The notes under the pieces are model-generated. The model was not told where the DNA came from. It did no database searches and saw only the letters and a program-made list of their open reading frames with translations. Below, in pieces: positions 8,940-18,526 of a stretch of DNA of 64,000 bases (within the stretch, counting starts at the first letter, position 1; every line of letters begins with the position of its first letter). Made by a program: the position numbers and the translations under genes. Source of the stretch: an uncultured Pseudomonadales bacterium (GTDB lineage Bacteria > Pseudomonadota > Gammaproteobacteria > Pseudomonadales > Porticoccaceae); contig CALSQH010000009.1 of the NCBI GenBank assembly GCA_943788445.1, positions 1 to 64,000 on the forward strand, given 5' to 3'.

Positions 8940-10562
8940 CTAGCGCAGTAGTAATATGAACAGGCCGATAGCGACTAGTATTATGCCGGTCTCGGGTAGC
9001 TGCGAAAGCGTATTAGCACTCTGTGGAAAGGCTAAACATAGTCCAGAGCCGATCGCTGCACCACCCACCCATGGGAACCATTTTCGGGTAAAGCTAAGTT
9101 TGGATTTAGCTTGAGCTGCTGGCACAACAGCTTTGACTGACTTTTCATTAGACTGCATTGACTGTAGAGCCTGATAAATCAGTGGAGGAATTTCTGGCAG
9201 CTGTTCCATCCAGTCGGGCGCGTAGCGTTTAAATTGCTTAAATAGGCTTTTAGGCGAATAGCGATCTTTAAGCCATTTGTCGAGAAATGGCTGGGCGGTA
9301 GTCCAGAGGTCGAGCTGCGGGTAGAGCTGACGGCCAAGCCCCTCAATATTGAGTAGAGTCTTTTGCAATAGTACCAGCGACGGCTGAACTTCCATATCGA
9401 AGCGGCGCGCGGTGGTGAACAGGCTAATCAGCATATGGCCAAGGGATATTTCGTTTAGTGGACGCTGAAAGATAGGTTCACATACCGCGCGAATGGCGCT
9501 GGTAAATTCATTTACTGGTGTACTTTCCGGCACCCAGCCTGAGCGGATGTGCAACTCGGCTACCTGACGATAGTCGCGCTTGAATATGGCGATTAGATTG
9601 CGCGCCATATAATACTGATCATCTTTGCTCAGTGAGCCCATAATCGCGCAGTCAATGGCGATATAAGAGGGCTTTTCAGGATTGCTGGCGTTGACGAAGA
9701 TATTGCCGGGGTGCATATCCGCATGAAAGAAGTTGTGCTCAAATACCTGGGTAAAAAAGATTTCGACACCGCGTTCTGCCAGTGTTTTAAAGTTTACCCC
9801 GGCGGCTTTTAAATCGTCGATATTGGTGACTGGTGTGCCGTAAATACGCTCCATGACCAAGACTTTCTCGTTGGAGTAAGCCCAGTCTATTTTGGGAACA
9901 TAAAGTAGCTGTGAGCCCTCGAAGTTATGCCGCAATAGCGAGGCGTTGGCGCCCTCAGCCTGTAAATTTAGCTCATCGTAGATAACCTGCTCGTAGTCGG
10001 CGATGACCTCTACGGGGCGCAGACGGCGGCCGTCCTGACTATATTTGGCCAGCAGGCGGGCGAGGGTGTAGAGCAGGGCTATATCTTTGCCAATCACCTT
10101 TTCGATATTTGGGCGCACGGCTTTAACCACCACATCACTACCATCCTTGAGTACGGCTGCATGGACTTGGGCAACTGAGGCGGAGGCGAGTGGTTCAGTT
10201 TCAAAACTGAGGAAGAGTTCGTCGACACTGCTGTCGAGGGCCTGTTCAACGATCTGACGGAACTTTGCGGATTTAAACGGCGGCACATTATCTTGTAGTT
10301 GCGCTAATTCCGCGCAGATATCCGCTGGGACTAAATCGGGGCGGGTGGATAATAGCTGGCCAAATTTGACGAATATTGGGCCGAGACTTTCCAGCGCTTT
10401 GCGCAGGCGCTCACCGCGGTTGTCTGAGGGCTTTCCATACAAAACGGCGGGGGATAGCAGCAGTCGAGCGATTAGCGGCAATTTATCTTTATCGATTAGG
10501 CTGTCGAGACGATAGCGATAGACGATGCGAATAATCTTGAATAGGCGGCGAATGCGAATCAA
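8940..10562 (-). CDS. ubiB: UbiB, atypical kinase/ATPase for ubiquinone synthesis
   Basis: A 540-residue membrane-associated member of the ABC1/ADCK family needed for ubiquinone synthesis. The KxGQ-type motif (FVKFGQLLSTRPDLVP) is at about 65-80. The atypical Ala-rich nucleotide loop (PLASASVAQVHAA) replaces the kinase Gly-rich loop, and HADMHPGN plus the AIDCAIMG segment form the catalytic region. Two hydrophobic helices at the C-terminus anchor it. The usual DFG Asp appears within IDCAIMG. It overlaps ubiJ by 4 bp. Confidence 0.96.
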   Translation of the reverse strand: MIRIRRLFKIIRIVYRYRLDSLIDKDKLPLIARLLLSPAVLYGKPSDNRGERLRKALESLGPIFVKFGQLLSTRPDLVPADICAELAQLQDNVPPFKSAKFRQIVEQALDSSVDELFLSFETEPLASASVAQVHAAVLKDGSDVVVKAVRPNIEKVIGKDIALLYTLARLLAKYSQDGRRLRPVEVIADYEQVIYDELNLQAEGANASLLRHNFEGSQLLYVPKIDWAYSNEKVLVMERIYGTPVTNIDDLKAAGVNFKTLAERGVEIFFTQVFEHNFFHADMHPGNIFVNASNPEKPSYIAIDCAIMGSLSKDDQYYMARNLIAIFKRDYRQVAELHIRSGWVPESTPVNEFTSAIRAVCEPIFQRPLNEISLGHMLISLFTTARRFDMEVQPSLVLLQKTLLNIEGLGRQLYPQLDLWTTAQPFLDKWLKDRYSPKSLFKQFKRYAPDWMEQLPEIPPLIYQALQSMQSNEKSVKAVVPAAQAKSKLSFTRKWFPWVGGAAIGSGLCLAFPQSANTLSQLPETGIILVAIGLFILLLR

Positions 10563-11245
10563 GATTGTGTCTCCGACGTATTCTTGTCGTCGTTGCCTTC
10601 TGACGCCATTTTCGATGCGACTAACGCCTCGATTATCTGACGGCTTTTATTGATTCTTGCCGCGGCGCGTTCAACTTCTGTTGAAAGGTGACGAACCCTC
10701 TGGGTGAAGTCTTCATATTCACTGGCTGAGGGTGTTGCTCGAAGTTCTTCCTGAGCGATTTCTGCGGCCGCAGACTTGGCTCTGCGGCTAGCATCTTTGG
10801 CGACTTTTGATGAACTGCGTAGAGTATCCGCAAGAATATGGGCAGGTATATCGCCAATAATAGCGGCTAAAATAGCTTCCCAATCTACATCAAGATTGCG
10901 CATTATCTCATTGATATTCTTAAGAAAGTTAAGGTCGCCTGTTACGCTAATGCCGGTGCCGGCAAAAGAGATATACTCCTCGGCGTTAACCGCCAGACTG
11001 ACCATGGCCACCAGTGAACCGCTGACGGTAGTGTCGGCGCTGTCTTGCCAATTACTGTGCAGCATGACGCCTGATCTAGTCGCTTCAATTGCCACCGAGA
11101 GCGGTGGAAGAGTGCTTTGGACGAGTAATAATTTACCCTCCAGTGCAGCGATTTGGCGCTGTGTTGCCGGGTCGTATTCGAGCGCAGCATTAATGATTTT
11201 CTCTGCTGCTTCAAAGGCCGAGGCCTGCATAGCCTTAAAAATCAC
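10559..11245 (-). CDS. ubiJ: UbiJ, SCP2-domain ubiquinone-complex accessory factor
   Basis: A 228-residue protein with an N-terminal SCP2 sterol-carrier-like domain (about 15-125) and a C-terminal helical, probably coiled-coil part. UbiJ, with UbiK, organises the soluble Ubi complex and binds isoprenoid intermediates. It sits between ubiE and ubiB, overlapping both, which is the conserved order. Translation may begin at Met1 or Met6 (MQASAFEAAE). Confidence 0.92.
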   Translation of the reverse strand: MIFKAMQASAFEAAEKIINAALEYDPATQRQIAALEGKLLLVQSTLPPLSVAIEATRSGVMLHSNWQDSADTTVSGSLVAMVSLAVNAEEYISFAGTGISVTGDLNFLKNINEIMRNLDVDWEAILAAIIGDIPAHILADTLRSSSKVAKDASRRAKSAAAEIAQEELRATPSASEYEDFTQRVRHLSTEVERAAARINKSRQIIEALVASKMASEGNDDKNTSETQS

Positions 11246-12009
11246 TAGGGCTTAACTCCGCGGTGAAGGGCGACAATGCCACCGGTCATATTGTGGTAGT
11301 CGCAGTTACTAAAGCCGGCATTCTCGACCATACCCTTGAGGGTTTCCTGATCTGGGTGCATGCGAATAGATTCGGCCAGATACTGATAGCTGTCACTGTC
11401 TTTGGCGAATAACTGGCCTAACTTGGGCAGTAAGCTAAACGAGTAGCTGTCGTATATTTTCGACAGCAAGGTACTCGGTGGCTTGGAAAACTCTAAGACC
11501 AGCAGTTTTCCACCGGGTTTAAGTACACGGTTCATTGAGCGCAGGGCCATATCTTTGTCGGTGACGTTGCGCAGACCAAAGGCAATGGTGATCACATCAA
11601 AGGTATTGTCTGGGAAGGGCAGATACTGAGCGTTGGCTTGGGCGAACTGAATATTGTTGACCACGCCGCGATCCATTAGGCGGTCGCGACCGACTTTTAA
11701 CATTGAATCGTTAATATCGGCTAGTACTACCTGACCTTCGCTGCCGACAATGCGCGAGAACTTTGCCGCTAAATCACCAGTACCACCGGCTATATCCAAA
11801 ACCTTATGACCACGGCGTACGCCAGACATCTCTATTGTCATACGCTTCCATAAACGGTGGATACCGGCGGACATCAGATCGTTCATCAGGTCGTAACTGG
11901 AGGCTACTGAATGGAATACTTCAGCCACTTTTTCCGCTTTTTCTTCGGTGTTTACGGTTTTGTAACCAAAATGAGTGGTTTTTTCAGACTCTTTAGACTT
12001 CTCAGGCAT
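11245..12009 (-). CDS. ubiE: Ubiquinone/menaquinone C-methyltransferase
   Basis: A 254-residue SAM-dependent methyltransferase acting on the benzoquinol (or demethylmenaquinol) ring. It shows THFGYKTV at the N-terminus, the SAM motif [11 protein letters not shown], and the UbiE signatures around [20 protein letters not shown] and FGLRNVTD. First gene of ubiE-ubiJ-ubiB on the minus strand. Both motif content and length match the family closely. Confidence 0.97.
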   Translation of the reverse strand: MPEKSKESEKTTHFGYKTVNTEEKAEKVAEVFHSVASSYDLMNDLMSAGIHRLWKRMTIEMSGVRRGHKVLDIAGGTGDLAAKFSRIVGSEGQVVLADINDSMLKVGRDRLMDRGVVNNIQFAQANAQYLPFPDNTFDVITIAFGLRNVTDKDMALRSMNRVLKPGGKLLVLEFSKPPSTLLSKIYDSYSFSLLPKLGQLFAKDSDSYQYLAESIRMHPDQETLKGMVENAGFSNCDYHNMTGGIVALHRGVKP

Positions 12010-12117
12010 AGATAATAGTCACAGCGATCGTAGAATATTGGCCGCCTATTGTAGCGGGAGTTACAGCATTTAGGTATTGATACTGACAAAAGCTTTGCCG
12101 TTGATTTCGCCTGTCAG

Positions 12118-12516
12118 CTAAACCAGTTTAACTACCTGAGTATCGGGGTCGCGAGTTTGACCGGCCTGCTGCAGTGTCTCCAGATAGGTTGCCCAGCGGG
12201 AATCATAGTTAGCGCCTAAATCGTAGAGATAGTCCCAGGTGAATATCCCTGAATCATGGCCGTCACTAAAGGTTATCTGTATCGCATAGTTGCCGGATTT
12301 GGCGATAGATGAAATGCTTACCAGGCGCTTGCCAAATTGCAAAACCTCTTGACCGCGGCCATGACCGCGCACTTCTGCACTGGGCGAGAGCACCCGCAGA
12401 TACTCGGCGGGCAATGGATGACGGATATCGCCGGCATATTCCATGGTCAGCGTATCTTTTGACTCGTTGAGGACAATGCGACTGGGGACTATGTCCTTAT
12501 TTAAAGGCTTATTCAT
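12118..12516 (-). CDS. DUF971 (gamma-butyrobetaine hydroxylase-like N-terminal) protein
   Basis: A 132-residue single-domain DUF971 protein, related to the N-terminal domain of gamma-butyrobetaine hydroxylase and to domains in Fe-S related proteins. The signatures LPAEYLRVLSPSAEVRGHG and the terminal FSDGHDSGIFTWDYLYDLG are visible. It starts one base from the hslU stop, as in many gammaproteobacteria. Molecular role unknown. Confidence 0.85.
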   Translation of the reverse strand: MNKPLNKDIVPSRIVLNESKDTLTMEYAGDIRHPLPAEYLRVLSPSAEVRGHGRGQEVLQFGKRLVSISSIAKSGNYAIQITFSDGHDSGIFTWDYLYDLGANYDSRWATYLETLQQAGQTRDPDTQVVKLV

Positions 12517-12517
12517 A

Positions 12518-13846
12518 TTACAAAATAAACCTTGTTAGATCTTCGTCCGCTGCCAGCTCGCCGAGTTGTTTGTCGACAAAGGTTTTGTCGATGGAGATAC
12601 CCTCATCTTTGCCATCCATGTCCGATGCTTCGAAAGAGATCTCTTCGAGGAGTCGCTCCATAATCGTATGCAGACGGCGCGCGCCAATATTTTCGGTTCC
12701 TTCGTTAACCTCAAAGGCGATCTCGGCAATACGTCGCACACCATCTTTGGTAAAAGAAATGTCCACGCCTTCGGTACCCATTAGTTCATGGTATTGCTTG
12801 GTCAGCGACGCTCTGGGTTCGGTGAGAATACGTTCGAAATCATTGATCTTCAGTGAGTGAAGTTCTACGCGAATAGGCAATCGGCCCTGTAATTCAGGGA
12901 TTAAATCCGAGGGCTTGGCGAGGTGGAATGCGCCCGAGGCGATAAACAAAATATGGTCAGTTTTGATCATGCCGTATTTGGTCGATACTGTACTGCCTTC
13001 GATTAACGGCAGCAGATCGCGCTGAACACCTTCGCGGGAAACATCCGCACCACTGGCTTCGCCGCGACGGCAGACTTTGTCTATCTCGTCGAGAAATACA
13101 ATGCCATTTTGCTCGGCGGCATTAACCGCAATGGTTTTGATTTCTTCTTCATTGATAAGTTTGGCGGCTTCCTCTTCTTTAAGGTGCTTTAAGGCGTCGG
13201 CAACGGACAACTTGCGGGTAGTTTTTTTGCCTTGCCCCATAGAGCTGAACATGTTCTGTAGCTGGGAAGTCATCTCTTCCATGCCTGGAGGCGCCATAAT
13301 CTCGACGCCAGCTGCAGATTGGCTGAGTTCTAACTCAATCTCTTTGTCATTTAAAACGCCTTCACGGAGTTTCTTGCGAAACACCTGCCGTGTCGATGAG
13401 GCCTGCTCGGCTTTACCATCAGCACCGCGAGCCTGGGGCAGCAGCACATCGAGGATACGATCTTCGGCAGAATCCATAGCCCGCTGCTCGACCTTTTTAA
13501 TTTCCTGTTCGCGAACCTGCTTGACCGAGGTTTCCACCAGATCGCGAATAATCGACTCAACATCTTTGCCGACGTAGCCGACTTCGGTAAATTTGGTTGC
13601 TTCCACTTTAACAAAGGGTGCATTGGCAAGTCTTGCCAAGCGGCGCGCAATCTCGGTCTTACCGACACCGGTGGGGCCAATCATAAGAATGTTTTTAGGC
13701 GTGACCTCATTGCGCATCTCGTCGCCGAGTTGTGCGCGACGCCAGCGGTTGCGCAGGGCGATGGCGACTGAGCGCTTGGCATCATCCTGACCAATAATAT
13801 GGCGGTTGAGTTGGTGAACAATTTCTCGAGGAGTCATTTGTGACAT
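12518..13846 (-). CDS. hslU: ATP-dependent protease ATPase subunit HslU
   Basis: A 442-residue AAA+ unfoldase that feeds substrates to HslV. Walker [16 protein letters not shown] is at about 54-68, followed by the pore loop GYVGKDV, the intermediate (I) domain at about 110-240, Walker B with VFLDEIDK, and a sensor-2 GARRLHT motif. The C-terminal residues LTRFIL are the tail that inserts into HslV. It is 24 bp downstream of hslV in one operon. Confidence 0.98.
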   Translation of the reverse strand: MSQMTPREIVHQLNRHIIGQDDAKRSVAIALRNRWRRAQLGDEMRNEVTPKNILMIGPTGVGKTEIARRLARLANAPFVKVEATKFTEVGYVGKDVESIIRDLVETSVKQVREQEIKKVEQRAMDSAEDRILDVLLPQARGADGKAEQASSTRQVFRKKLREGVLNDKEIELELSQSAAGVEIMAPPGMEEMTSQLQNMFSSMGQGKKTTRKLSVADALKHLKEEEAAKLINEEEIKTIAVNAAEQNGIVFLDEIDKVCRRGEASGADVSREGVQRDLLPLIEGSTVSTKYGMIKTDHILFIASGAFHLAKPSDLIPELQGRLPIRVELHSLKINDFERILTEPRASLTKQYHELMGTEGVDISFTKDGVRRIAEIAFEVNEGTENIGARRLHTIMERLLEEISFEASDMDGKDEGISIDKTFVDKQLGELAADEDLTRFIL

Positions 13847-13870
13847 ATTTATTCCTGATTTTATGCCTAT

Positions 13871-14416
13871 TTAAGAATTGGAATCCAGTTCTTCAATAGT
13901 TCTATTGTGATTAGTGTAGATGCAAATATCGCCAGCGATTTTCAGACCCTGCTCGACAATATCGCGAGCGCTCATTTCAGTATTATCCAACAGTGCACGT
14001 GCGGCAGATTGGGCAAAGGGGCCGCCAGAGCCTATGGCTATAAGATCATCTTCCGGCTGAATAACATCGCCATTGCCGGTAATGATCAGCGAGGCCTCGC
14101 TATCGGCAACGGCCAAGAGCGCTTCAAGTTTGCGCAGAATACGATCGGTACGCCAGTCTTTGGCAAGCTCGACAGCGGCTTTTGTTAGGTTGCCCTGATG
14201 CTGTTCAAGTTTTGCCTCGAAGCGTTCGAAGAGTGTGAATGCATCGGCAGTGCCGCCGGCAAAACCAGCGATAACCTTGTTTTGATAGAGGCGTCGGACT
14301 TTGCGCGCATTGCCTTTCATAATGGTGTTGCCAAGGCTTACTTGGCCATCACCACCGATCACAACCCTGCCATTGCGGCGCACTGAAAGAATAGTTGTTC
14401 CGCGATACTGTTCCAC
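13871..14416 (-). CDS. hslV: ATP-dependent protease subunit HslV
   Basis: A 181-residue proteasome-beta-like peptidase. In the family the catalytic nucleophile is an N-terminal Thr in TTI(V/L)SVRR. Here that motif begins at residue 7 ([14 protein letters not shown]), so a six-residue propeptide ending in Gly must be removed if this ATG is used. A good ribosome site (AAGGAGTAA) precedes this ATG and no closer start exists. GGDGQVSLG and [17 protein letters not shown] confirm identity. Confidence 0.97.
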   Translation of the reverse strand: MEQYRGTTILSVRRNGRVVIGGDGQVSLGNTIMKGNARKVRRLYQNKVIAGFAGGTADAFTLFERFEAKLEQHQGNLTKAAVELAKDWRTDRILRKLEALLAVADSEASLIITGNGDVIQPEDDLIAIGSGGPFAQSAARALLDNTEMSARDIVEQGLKIAGDICIYTNHNRTIEELDSNS

Positions 14417-14439
14417 GTGGTTACTCCTTAATTTGGTTA

Positions 14440-14472
14440 TCTCTTGAATGTCTCTTGATTGTTTCTTGATTG
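14440..14472. repeat. 11-bp direct repeat upstream of hslV
   Basis: Three consecutive near-identical 11-mers (TCTCTTGAATG, TCTCTTGATTG, TTTCTTGATTG) followed by a partial fourth lie in the 5' region of hslV. No function can be assigned. They may simply reflect slippage. Confidence 0.6.
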
Positions 14473-14531
14473 TCTCTAGAAGTGGGGTCGCTCAGCGGAA
14501 TATCAATGGCTGAGAGAAAACTATTAGTTTC

Positions 14532-15086
14532 TTATAGCAGTGGCAGGTAGCCATTACGGCGCACTGATTGCTCAACCTGTCCGGGTAAAAAATTCAATAG
14601 TGGCAAGCAGCGCAGCCCAGCAATCCGTAGGCCTCGCGAGGTCCAATTGTTGCAGGTGTTAATAAGCAGGTAGGTGCCGTGAGATTTAAAGAACACTTCC
14701 CCATTGGATCTCTCTCTAACCGACGTCAGCAGTCCCTTTGGGCTGTGATGAAAATAGCCCGATACAAAGCGCGCCAACGAATCGATTACCGAAGGATTGC
14801 AGTCGATGGAATAGACACGATTGGTCTCCGTGACCTGATCCTGAATACTGTTGATCTTAAGCACAGCGATAACGGCTGCGGTTGGCAGCAGCAGGGCACG
14901 CAGCGCTGCAAACAAGGTCTGTTCTGAAGAGCCGTAATATTGAAAGTCACCCCAGCCAATTCGCGCCCAGGGGGAGTCTTGCAACTGCTCTTTAAGTTCG
15001 GGAATATAGTCCAATAGGACTTTTGCCGGTAGCACCAGATGGGTGTGAATACCTTCGCGGAAAAAGTGTATTTGTGAATTGGACAT
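14532..15086 (-). CDS. DUF2459-family protein (papain-like fold, unknown role)
   Basis: A 184-residue protein resembling the DUF2459/TIGR02117 family. Family features are GIHTHLVLP near the N-terminus, GWGDFQYYG at about 43-51, and a Cys in NTCNNWTSRGL towards the C-terminus, which together suggest a Cys/His papain-like fold. Most members I know have an N-terminal signal peptide or lipobox. None is seen here, so this version is short at the N-terminus and may be cytosolic. It is monocistronic, between hslV and the divergent gabD-like gene. Confidence 0.6.
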   Translation of the reverse strand: MSNSQIHFFREGIHTHLVLPAKVLLDYIPELKEQLQDSPWARIGWGDFQYYGSSEQTLFAALRALLLPTAAVIAVLKINSIQDQVTETNRVYSIDCNPSVIDSLARFVSGYFHHSPKGLLTSVRERSNGEVFFKSHGTYLLINTCNNWTSRGLRIAGLRCLPLLNFLPGQVEQSVRRNGYLPLL

Positions 15087-15266
15087 AGGCTTTCTATTGG
15101 TTATCTGACAGAGATTGAAGGTTACAGTTTTTCTGCTCGCAATGACAATTTCTGATCTACGCTCCTAGCCTACACTTAGGGCTGCGGATTTCTGCTAACA
15201 TTATCCGTTGCACCCTATTGATAATACTTTGAATAGGTAACCATTGGCCCAATTGAGGAAAGTAGA

Positions 15267-16733
15267 ATGGAACTTACTTTAACAGACAGCAGCTTGTTCA
15301 AAACTCAAGCATCTATTAATGGCGAATGGGTCGATGCCGACACAGGTGAAACACTGGCAGTAACCAACCCTGCAACCGGTGAGCTGATTGCCGAGGTTGC
15401 CAAATGTGGCAGTGCTGAAACCCGACGGATGATTGAAGCTGCCGATAGCGCACAAAAGCTATGGGCCAAATCCACTGTTAAAGAGCGTGCAGCCGTATTG
15501 CGTCGTTGGTTTACCCTCGTGATGGAGAATCAAGAAGATCTTGCGCAGATACTCACCGCCGAACAGGGCAAACCGCTTGCTGAAGCCCGCAGTGAAATTG
15601 CCTATGGTGCTAGCTATATAGAGTGGTTCGCAGAAGAGTCCAAGCGAGTCTACGGTGACACCATTGCGCCACCTTCCAGCGACAAGCGCCTAATCATTAT
15701 TAAACAGCCAGTCGGTGTCGTCGCCTGCATTACCCCTTGGAATTTCCCTAATGCCATGCTTACCCGCAAGATTGCCCCGGCTATAGCAGCGGGCTGTGCT
15801 GTTGTCTGTAAGCCAGCTAATGCAACGCCTCTGTCGGCACTGGCGTTGATAGAATTGGCGATTAGAGCGGGGATGCCGAAAGGCTTAATGAATATAGTCA
15901 CTGGTCGCACCGCTGAGATTGGTGCTGAGTTGACCGGCAATCCACTGGTGCGAAAAGTGACCTTTACCGGTTCGACGCCAGTGGGTAAGCAGTTGATGGC
16001 GGAGTGTGCACAGACCGTCAAACGCACCTCGATGGAGTTGGGTGGCAATGCCCCGTTTATTGTCTTTGATGATGCGGATATAGATGCTGCTGTTCAGGGT
16101 GCGATGATGTCTAAATATCGCAACGCCGGTCAAACCTGTGTTTGCTCCAATCGTTTAATTATTCAGTCCGGGGTTTATGATCAGTTCACCGCCAAATTAA
16201 CAGCAGCGGTTCAGGCGTTGAAAGTTGGTAATGGTGCGGAAGAGGGCGTAACAATTGGTCCTCTGATTGATGCCAAGGCAGCAAACACCGTCTGTGAGTT
16301 TATCAATGATGCAGTCACCAAAGGCGCCACATTAATTGCCGGTGGCGGTCGCCGTGATATGGACGGTTCATTTGTCGAGCCAACCATCCTGACCAATGTA
16401 ACGCGGGATATGCGGGTTTTCTCCGAGGAAATCTTTGGCCCAGTAGCCCCTTTATTTAAGTTTAAAACCGAAGCCGAAGTAGTACAGATGGCCAATGACA
16501 CCGAGTTTGGATTGGCAGCTTACTTTTACTCACGGGATATTGGTCGAGTATGGCGCGTTGCCGAACAGTTGGAGTACGGTATTGTCGGTGTTAACGAAGC
16601 TGTTATCTCCAACGAAATGGCTCCCTTTGGTGGCGTTAAAGAATCCGGCACTGGTCGCGAGGGTTCTAAATATGGCATGGATGACTATATGGATATCAAA
16701 TATATCTGTATGGGGGGCATTGGCCAGCGCTAA
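15267..16733 (+). CDS. gabD: NAD(P)-dependent succinate-semialdehyde dehydrogenase
   Basis: A 488-residue class I aldehyde dehydrogenase closest in pattern to GabD, which oxidises succinate semialdehyde to succinate at the end of GABA catabolism. The catalytic Glu lies in MELGGNAPF and the nucleophilic Cys in NAGQTCVCSNRL. The second Cys two residues on is typical of SSADH redox-sensitive loops. The C-terminal GGVKESGTGREGSKYG and MDIKYICMG also match. No gabT is adjacent. A GAGGAAAG ribosome site precedes the ATG. Confidence 0.9.
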   Translation: MELTLTDSSLFKTQASINGEWVDADTGETLAVTNPATGELIAEVAKCGSAETRRMIEAADSAQKLWAKSTVKERAAVLRRWFTLVMENQEDLAQILTAEQGKPLAEARSEIAYGASYIEWFAEESKRVYGDTIAPPSSDKRLIIIKQPVGVVACITPWNFPNAMLTRKIAPAIAAGCAVVCKPANATPLSALALIELAIRAGMPKGLMNIVTGRTAEIGAELTGNPLVRKVTFTGSTPVGKQLMAECAQTVKRTSMELGGNAPFIVFDDADIDAAVQGAMMSKYRNAGQTCVCSNRLIIQSGVYDQFTAKLTAAVQALKVGNGAEEGVTIGPLIDAKAANTVCEFINDAVTKGATLIAGGGRRDMDGSFVEPTILTNVTRDMRVFSEEIFGPVAPLFKFKTEAEVVQMANDTEFGLAAYFYSRDIGRVWRVAEQLEYGIVGVNEAVISNEMAPFGGVKESGTGREGSKYGMDDYMDIKYICMGGIGQR

Positions 16734-16810
16734 GGCAGGTATAATTTGGTGGGTTCTAAAGAGCCTTAAAAATATAGCTCGCTAATCAAACATCTAAAAG
16801 CAAAGAAAAA

Positions 16811-17638
16811 ATGAAAAATATCTTCACCCATAAAACAATCATTATCACCGGCGCTTCCGCTGGTGTTGGCGCAGCCTGTGCTCGCGCCTTTGCCGCCCAA
16901 AATGCCAAGCTGGTTTTGGTCGCAAGAGGTGAAACCGCCCTAAATACTTTTGCCGAAGAACTGCGCGCTCAGTGCGAAGTGCTAACCGTGGCCATGGATG
17001 TAGCTAGCAACGAAGACTGTTTAACGCTGTTAGAGATGGCTGAATCAGCTTTTGGTACTGTTCATGTGATTATCAATAATGCCGGAATGCACAGTCGCGG
17101 CGATCTGGAAAAGCTTAACCCCGATGATGTCGCCGCCATGGTTGATGTCAATATGCGTGCTCCCTTGCTGCTGTCCTGCGCGGCCATACCTTACCTGCGT
17201 CGAGCCGGTTCTGGCGCCATTGTCAATGTTGGCTCACTGGCGGGCAGGGCACCGTTACAGGGTGCCGCGACTTATTCTGCAACCAAAGCAGGCTTGCGGG
17301 CATTTAGTCTGGCTTTAGCCGATGAGCTTCGCGATAGCGGTATTGTGGTTGGCGTGATTTCGCCGGGACCTATAGATACCGGTTTTATAATGGATGAAAT
17401 TGATGCAGTTGAAGATATCGTCTTCTCCCAGCCAATGAGCTCCACCGAGCAGGTGGCCGATGCGGTGCTTAAAGTCGCTGCTGGTGAAGAGACTGAAATA
17501 GTATTGCCTGCCTCGAGTGCAAAGCTGACGCATCTCAGTTATCTATTTCCACGACTCAGGCGTCTACTGCGCCCGAGGCTTTATGCGCAGGGTCGCAAAA
17601 ACAAACAGAAATACCGCAATCGCCAAACTGGCAAATAG
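16811..17638 (+). CDS. Short-chain dehydrogenase/reductase
   Basis: A 275-residue classical SDR. The nucleotide-binding TGASAGVGAACARAF is at the N-terminus, NNAG in the middle, and the catalytic Ser-Tyr-Lys set in VGSLAG and YSATKAG. The tail is basic (about residues 250-275). It may be an acyl-CoA-reductase or fatty-aldehyde type SDR, but the substrate is not determinable. It lies 77 bp after gabD and 18 bp before the hydrolase, so it is probably co-transcribed with the latter. Confidence 0.85.
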   Translation: MKNIFTHKTIIITGASAGVGAACARAFAAQNAKLVLVARGETALNTFAEELRAQCEVLTVAMDVASNEDCLTLLEMAESAFGTVHVIINNAGMHSRGDLEKLNPDDVAAMVDVNMRAPLLLSCAAIPYLRRAGSGAIVNVGSLAGRAPLQGAATYSATKAGLRAFSLALADELRDSGIVVGVISPGPIDTGFIMDEIDAVEDIVFSQPMSSTEQVADAVLKVAAGEETEIVLPASSAKLTHLSYLFPRLRRLLRPRLYAQGRKNKQKYRNRQTGK

Positions 17639-17656
17639 GATTCAACAGAAAGAGCT

Positions 17657-18439
17657 ATGAAACTAAATTATACAGAGCAGGGCAGTGGCCCGGTTATCAT
17701 CCTGATACACGGCATGTTTGGTTCCCTGAGCAATCTGGGTATGTTGGCGCGCAGCTTGGTGGATCAGTGCCGCGTGATTAGCGTCGATCTGCGCAATCAT
17801 GGCGACTCGCCTCACGCGCAACAAATGGATCTGCCCTCGATGGCTACGGATATTGTTGAATTAATGGATGCTCTGAACATCCCCAATGCAACCCTTATCG
17901 GTCATTCCCTCGGCGGTAAAATAGCGATGCAGGTAGCGCTTAATTTCCCTACCAAGGTAAATAGTTTAGTGGTTGCCGATATTGCTCCAGTCATCTATAG
18001 CGGTGGACAGAATCAAGCACTAGCTGCACTCGCTGCATTCAGTCAGCTTCGAGTGGACAGCCGTAGTGCCGCTGATCAGGTAATGAGTAAATATATTGAG
18101 GAAGCCCCAACTCGAGCATTTTTATTAAAAAACCTTGCCCGCGACGATCAGGGTAATCTGGGTCTCAAGCTCAATATGGCATCGATACTGGATAATTACG
18201 CGACCACATTAGTTGCTGCGCCGAGCGGTGATTTATACGCGGGACCAACGCTGTTTCTCAAGGGTGAAAACTCAGCTTATATCCAAGATAAACACCGGCC
18301 GATTATCGATCAGATGTTTCCACAGCTGTATTTTGAAGAGGTCGCCAATGCCGGTCACTGGCTTCATGCTGAGCAACCGCGCTTAGTAAATAGTCTTATT
18401 ACGTCCTTTCTTATGAAAAATCATCTCATAAAGGGTTAA
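17657..18439 (+). CDS. Alpha/beta-hydrolase esterase (YbfF-like)
   Basis: A 260-residue alpha/beta hydrolase. The oxyanion region is HGMFGSLSNLG, the nucleophile elbow GHSLGGK, and the catalytic His lies in NAGHWLHAEQP near the C-terminus. This resembles E. coli YbfF esterase in motif and length. It follows the SDR by 18 bp. Confidence 0.85.
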   Translation: MKLNYTEQGSGPVIILIHGMFGSLSNLGMLARSLVDQCRVISVDLRNHGDSPHAQQMDLPSMATDIVELMDALNIPNATLIGHSLGGKIAMQVALNFPTKVNSLVVADIAPVIYSGGQNQALAALAAFSQLRVDSRSAADQVMSKYIEEAPTRAFLLKNLARDDQGNLGLKLNMASILDNYATTLVAAPSGDLYAGPTLFLKGENSAYIQDKHRPIIDQMFPQLYFEEVANAGHWLHAEQPRLVNSLITSFLMKNHLIKG

Positions 18440-18526
18440 ACAAATAATGTTAGACATAGTAAACTTGCGCCTGCATTTTTTATCGCCACTTATTGCGGCA
18501 CAATTTTAGCCATCAGGAAATCGATA

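Noticed and set aside
12570..13790. Serine-rich frames opposite hslU
   Set aside because: Shadows of a highly conserved gene on the other strand, with no ribosome site or homology.
14417..14530. Heat-shock (sigma-32) promoter for hslVU
   Set aside because: A CCCCAC-like -10 exists on the minus strand, but no CTTGAA -35 at suitable spacing.
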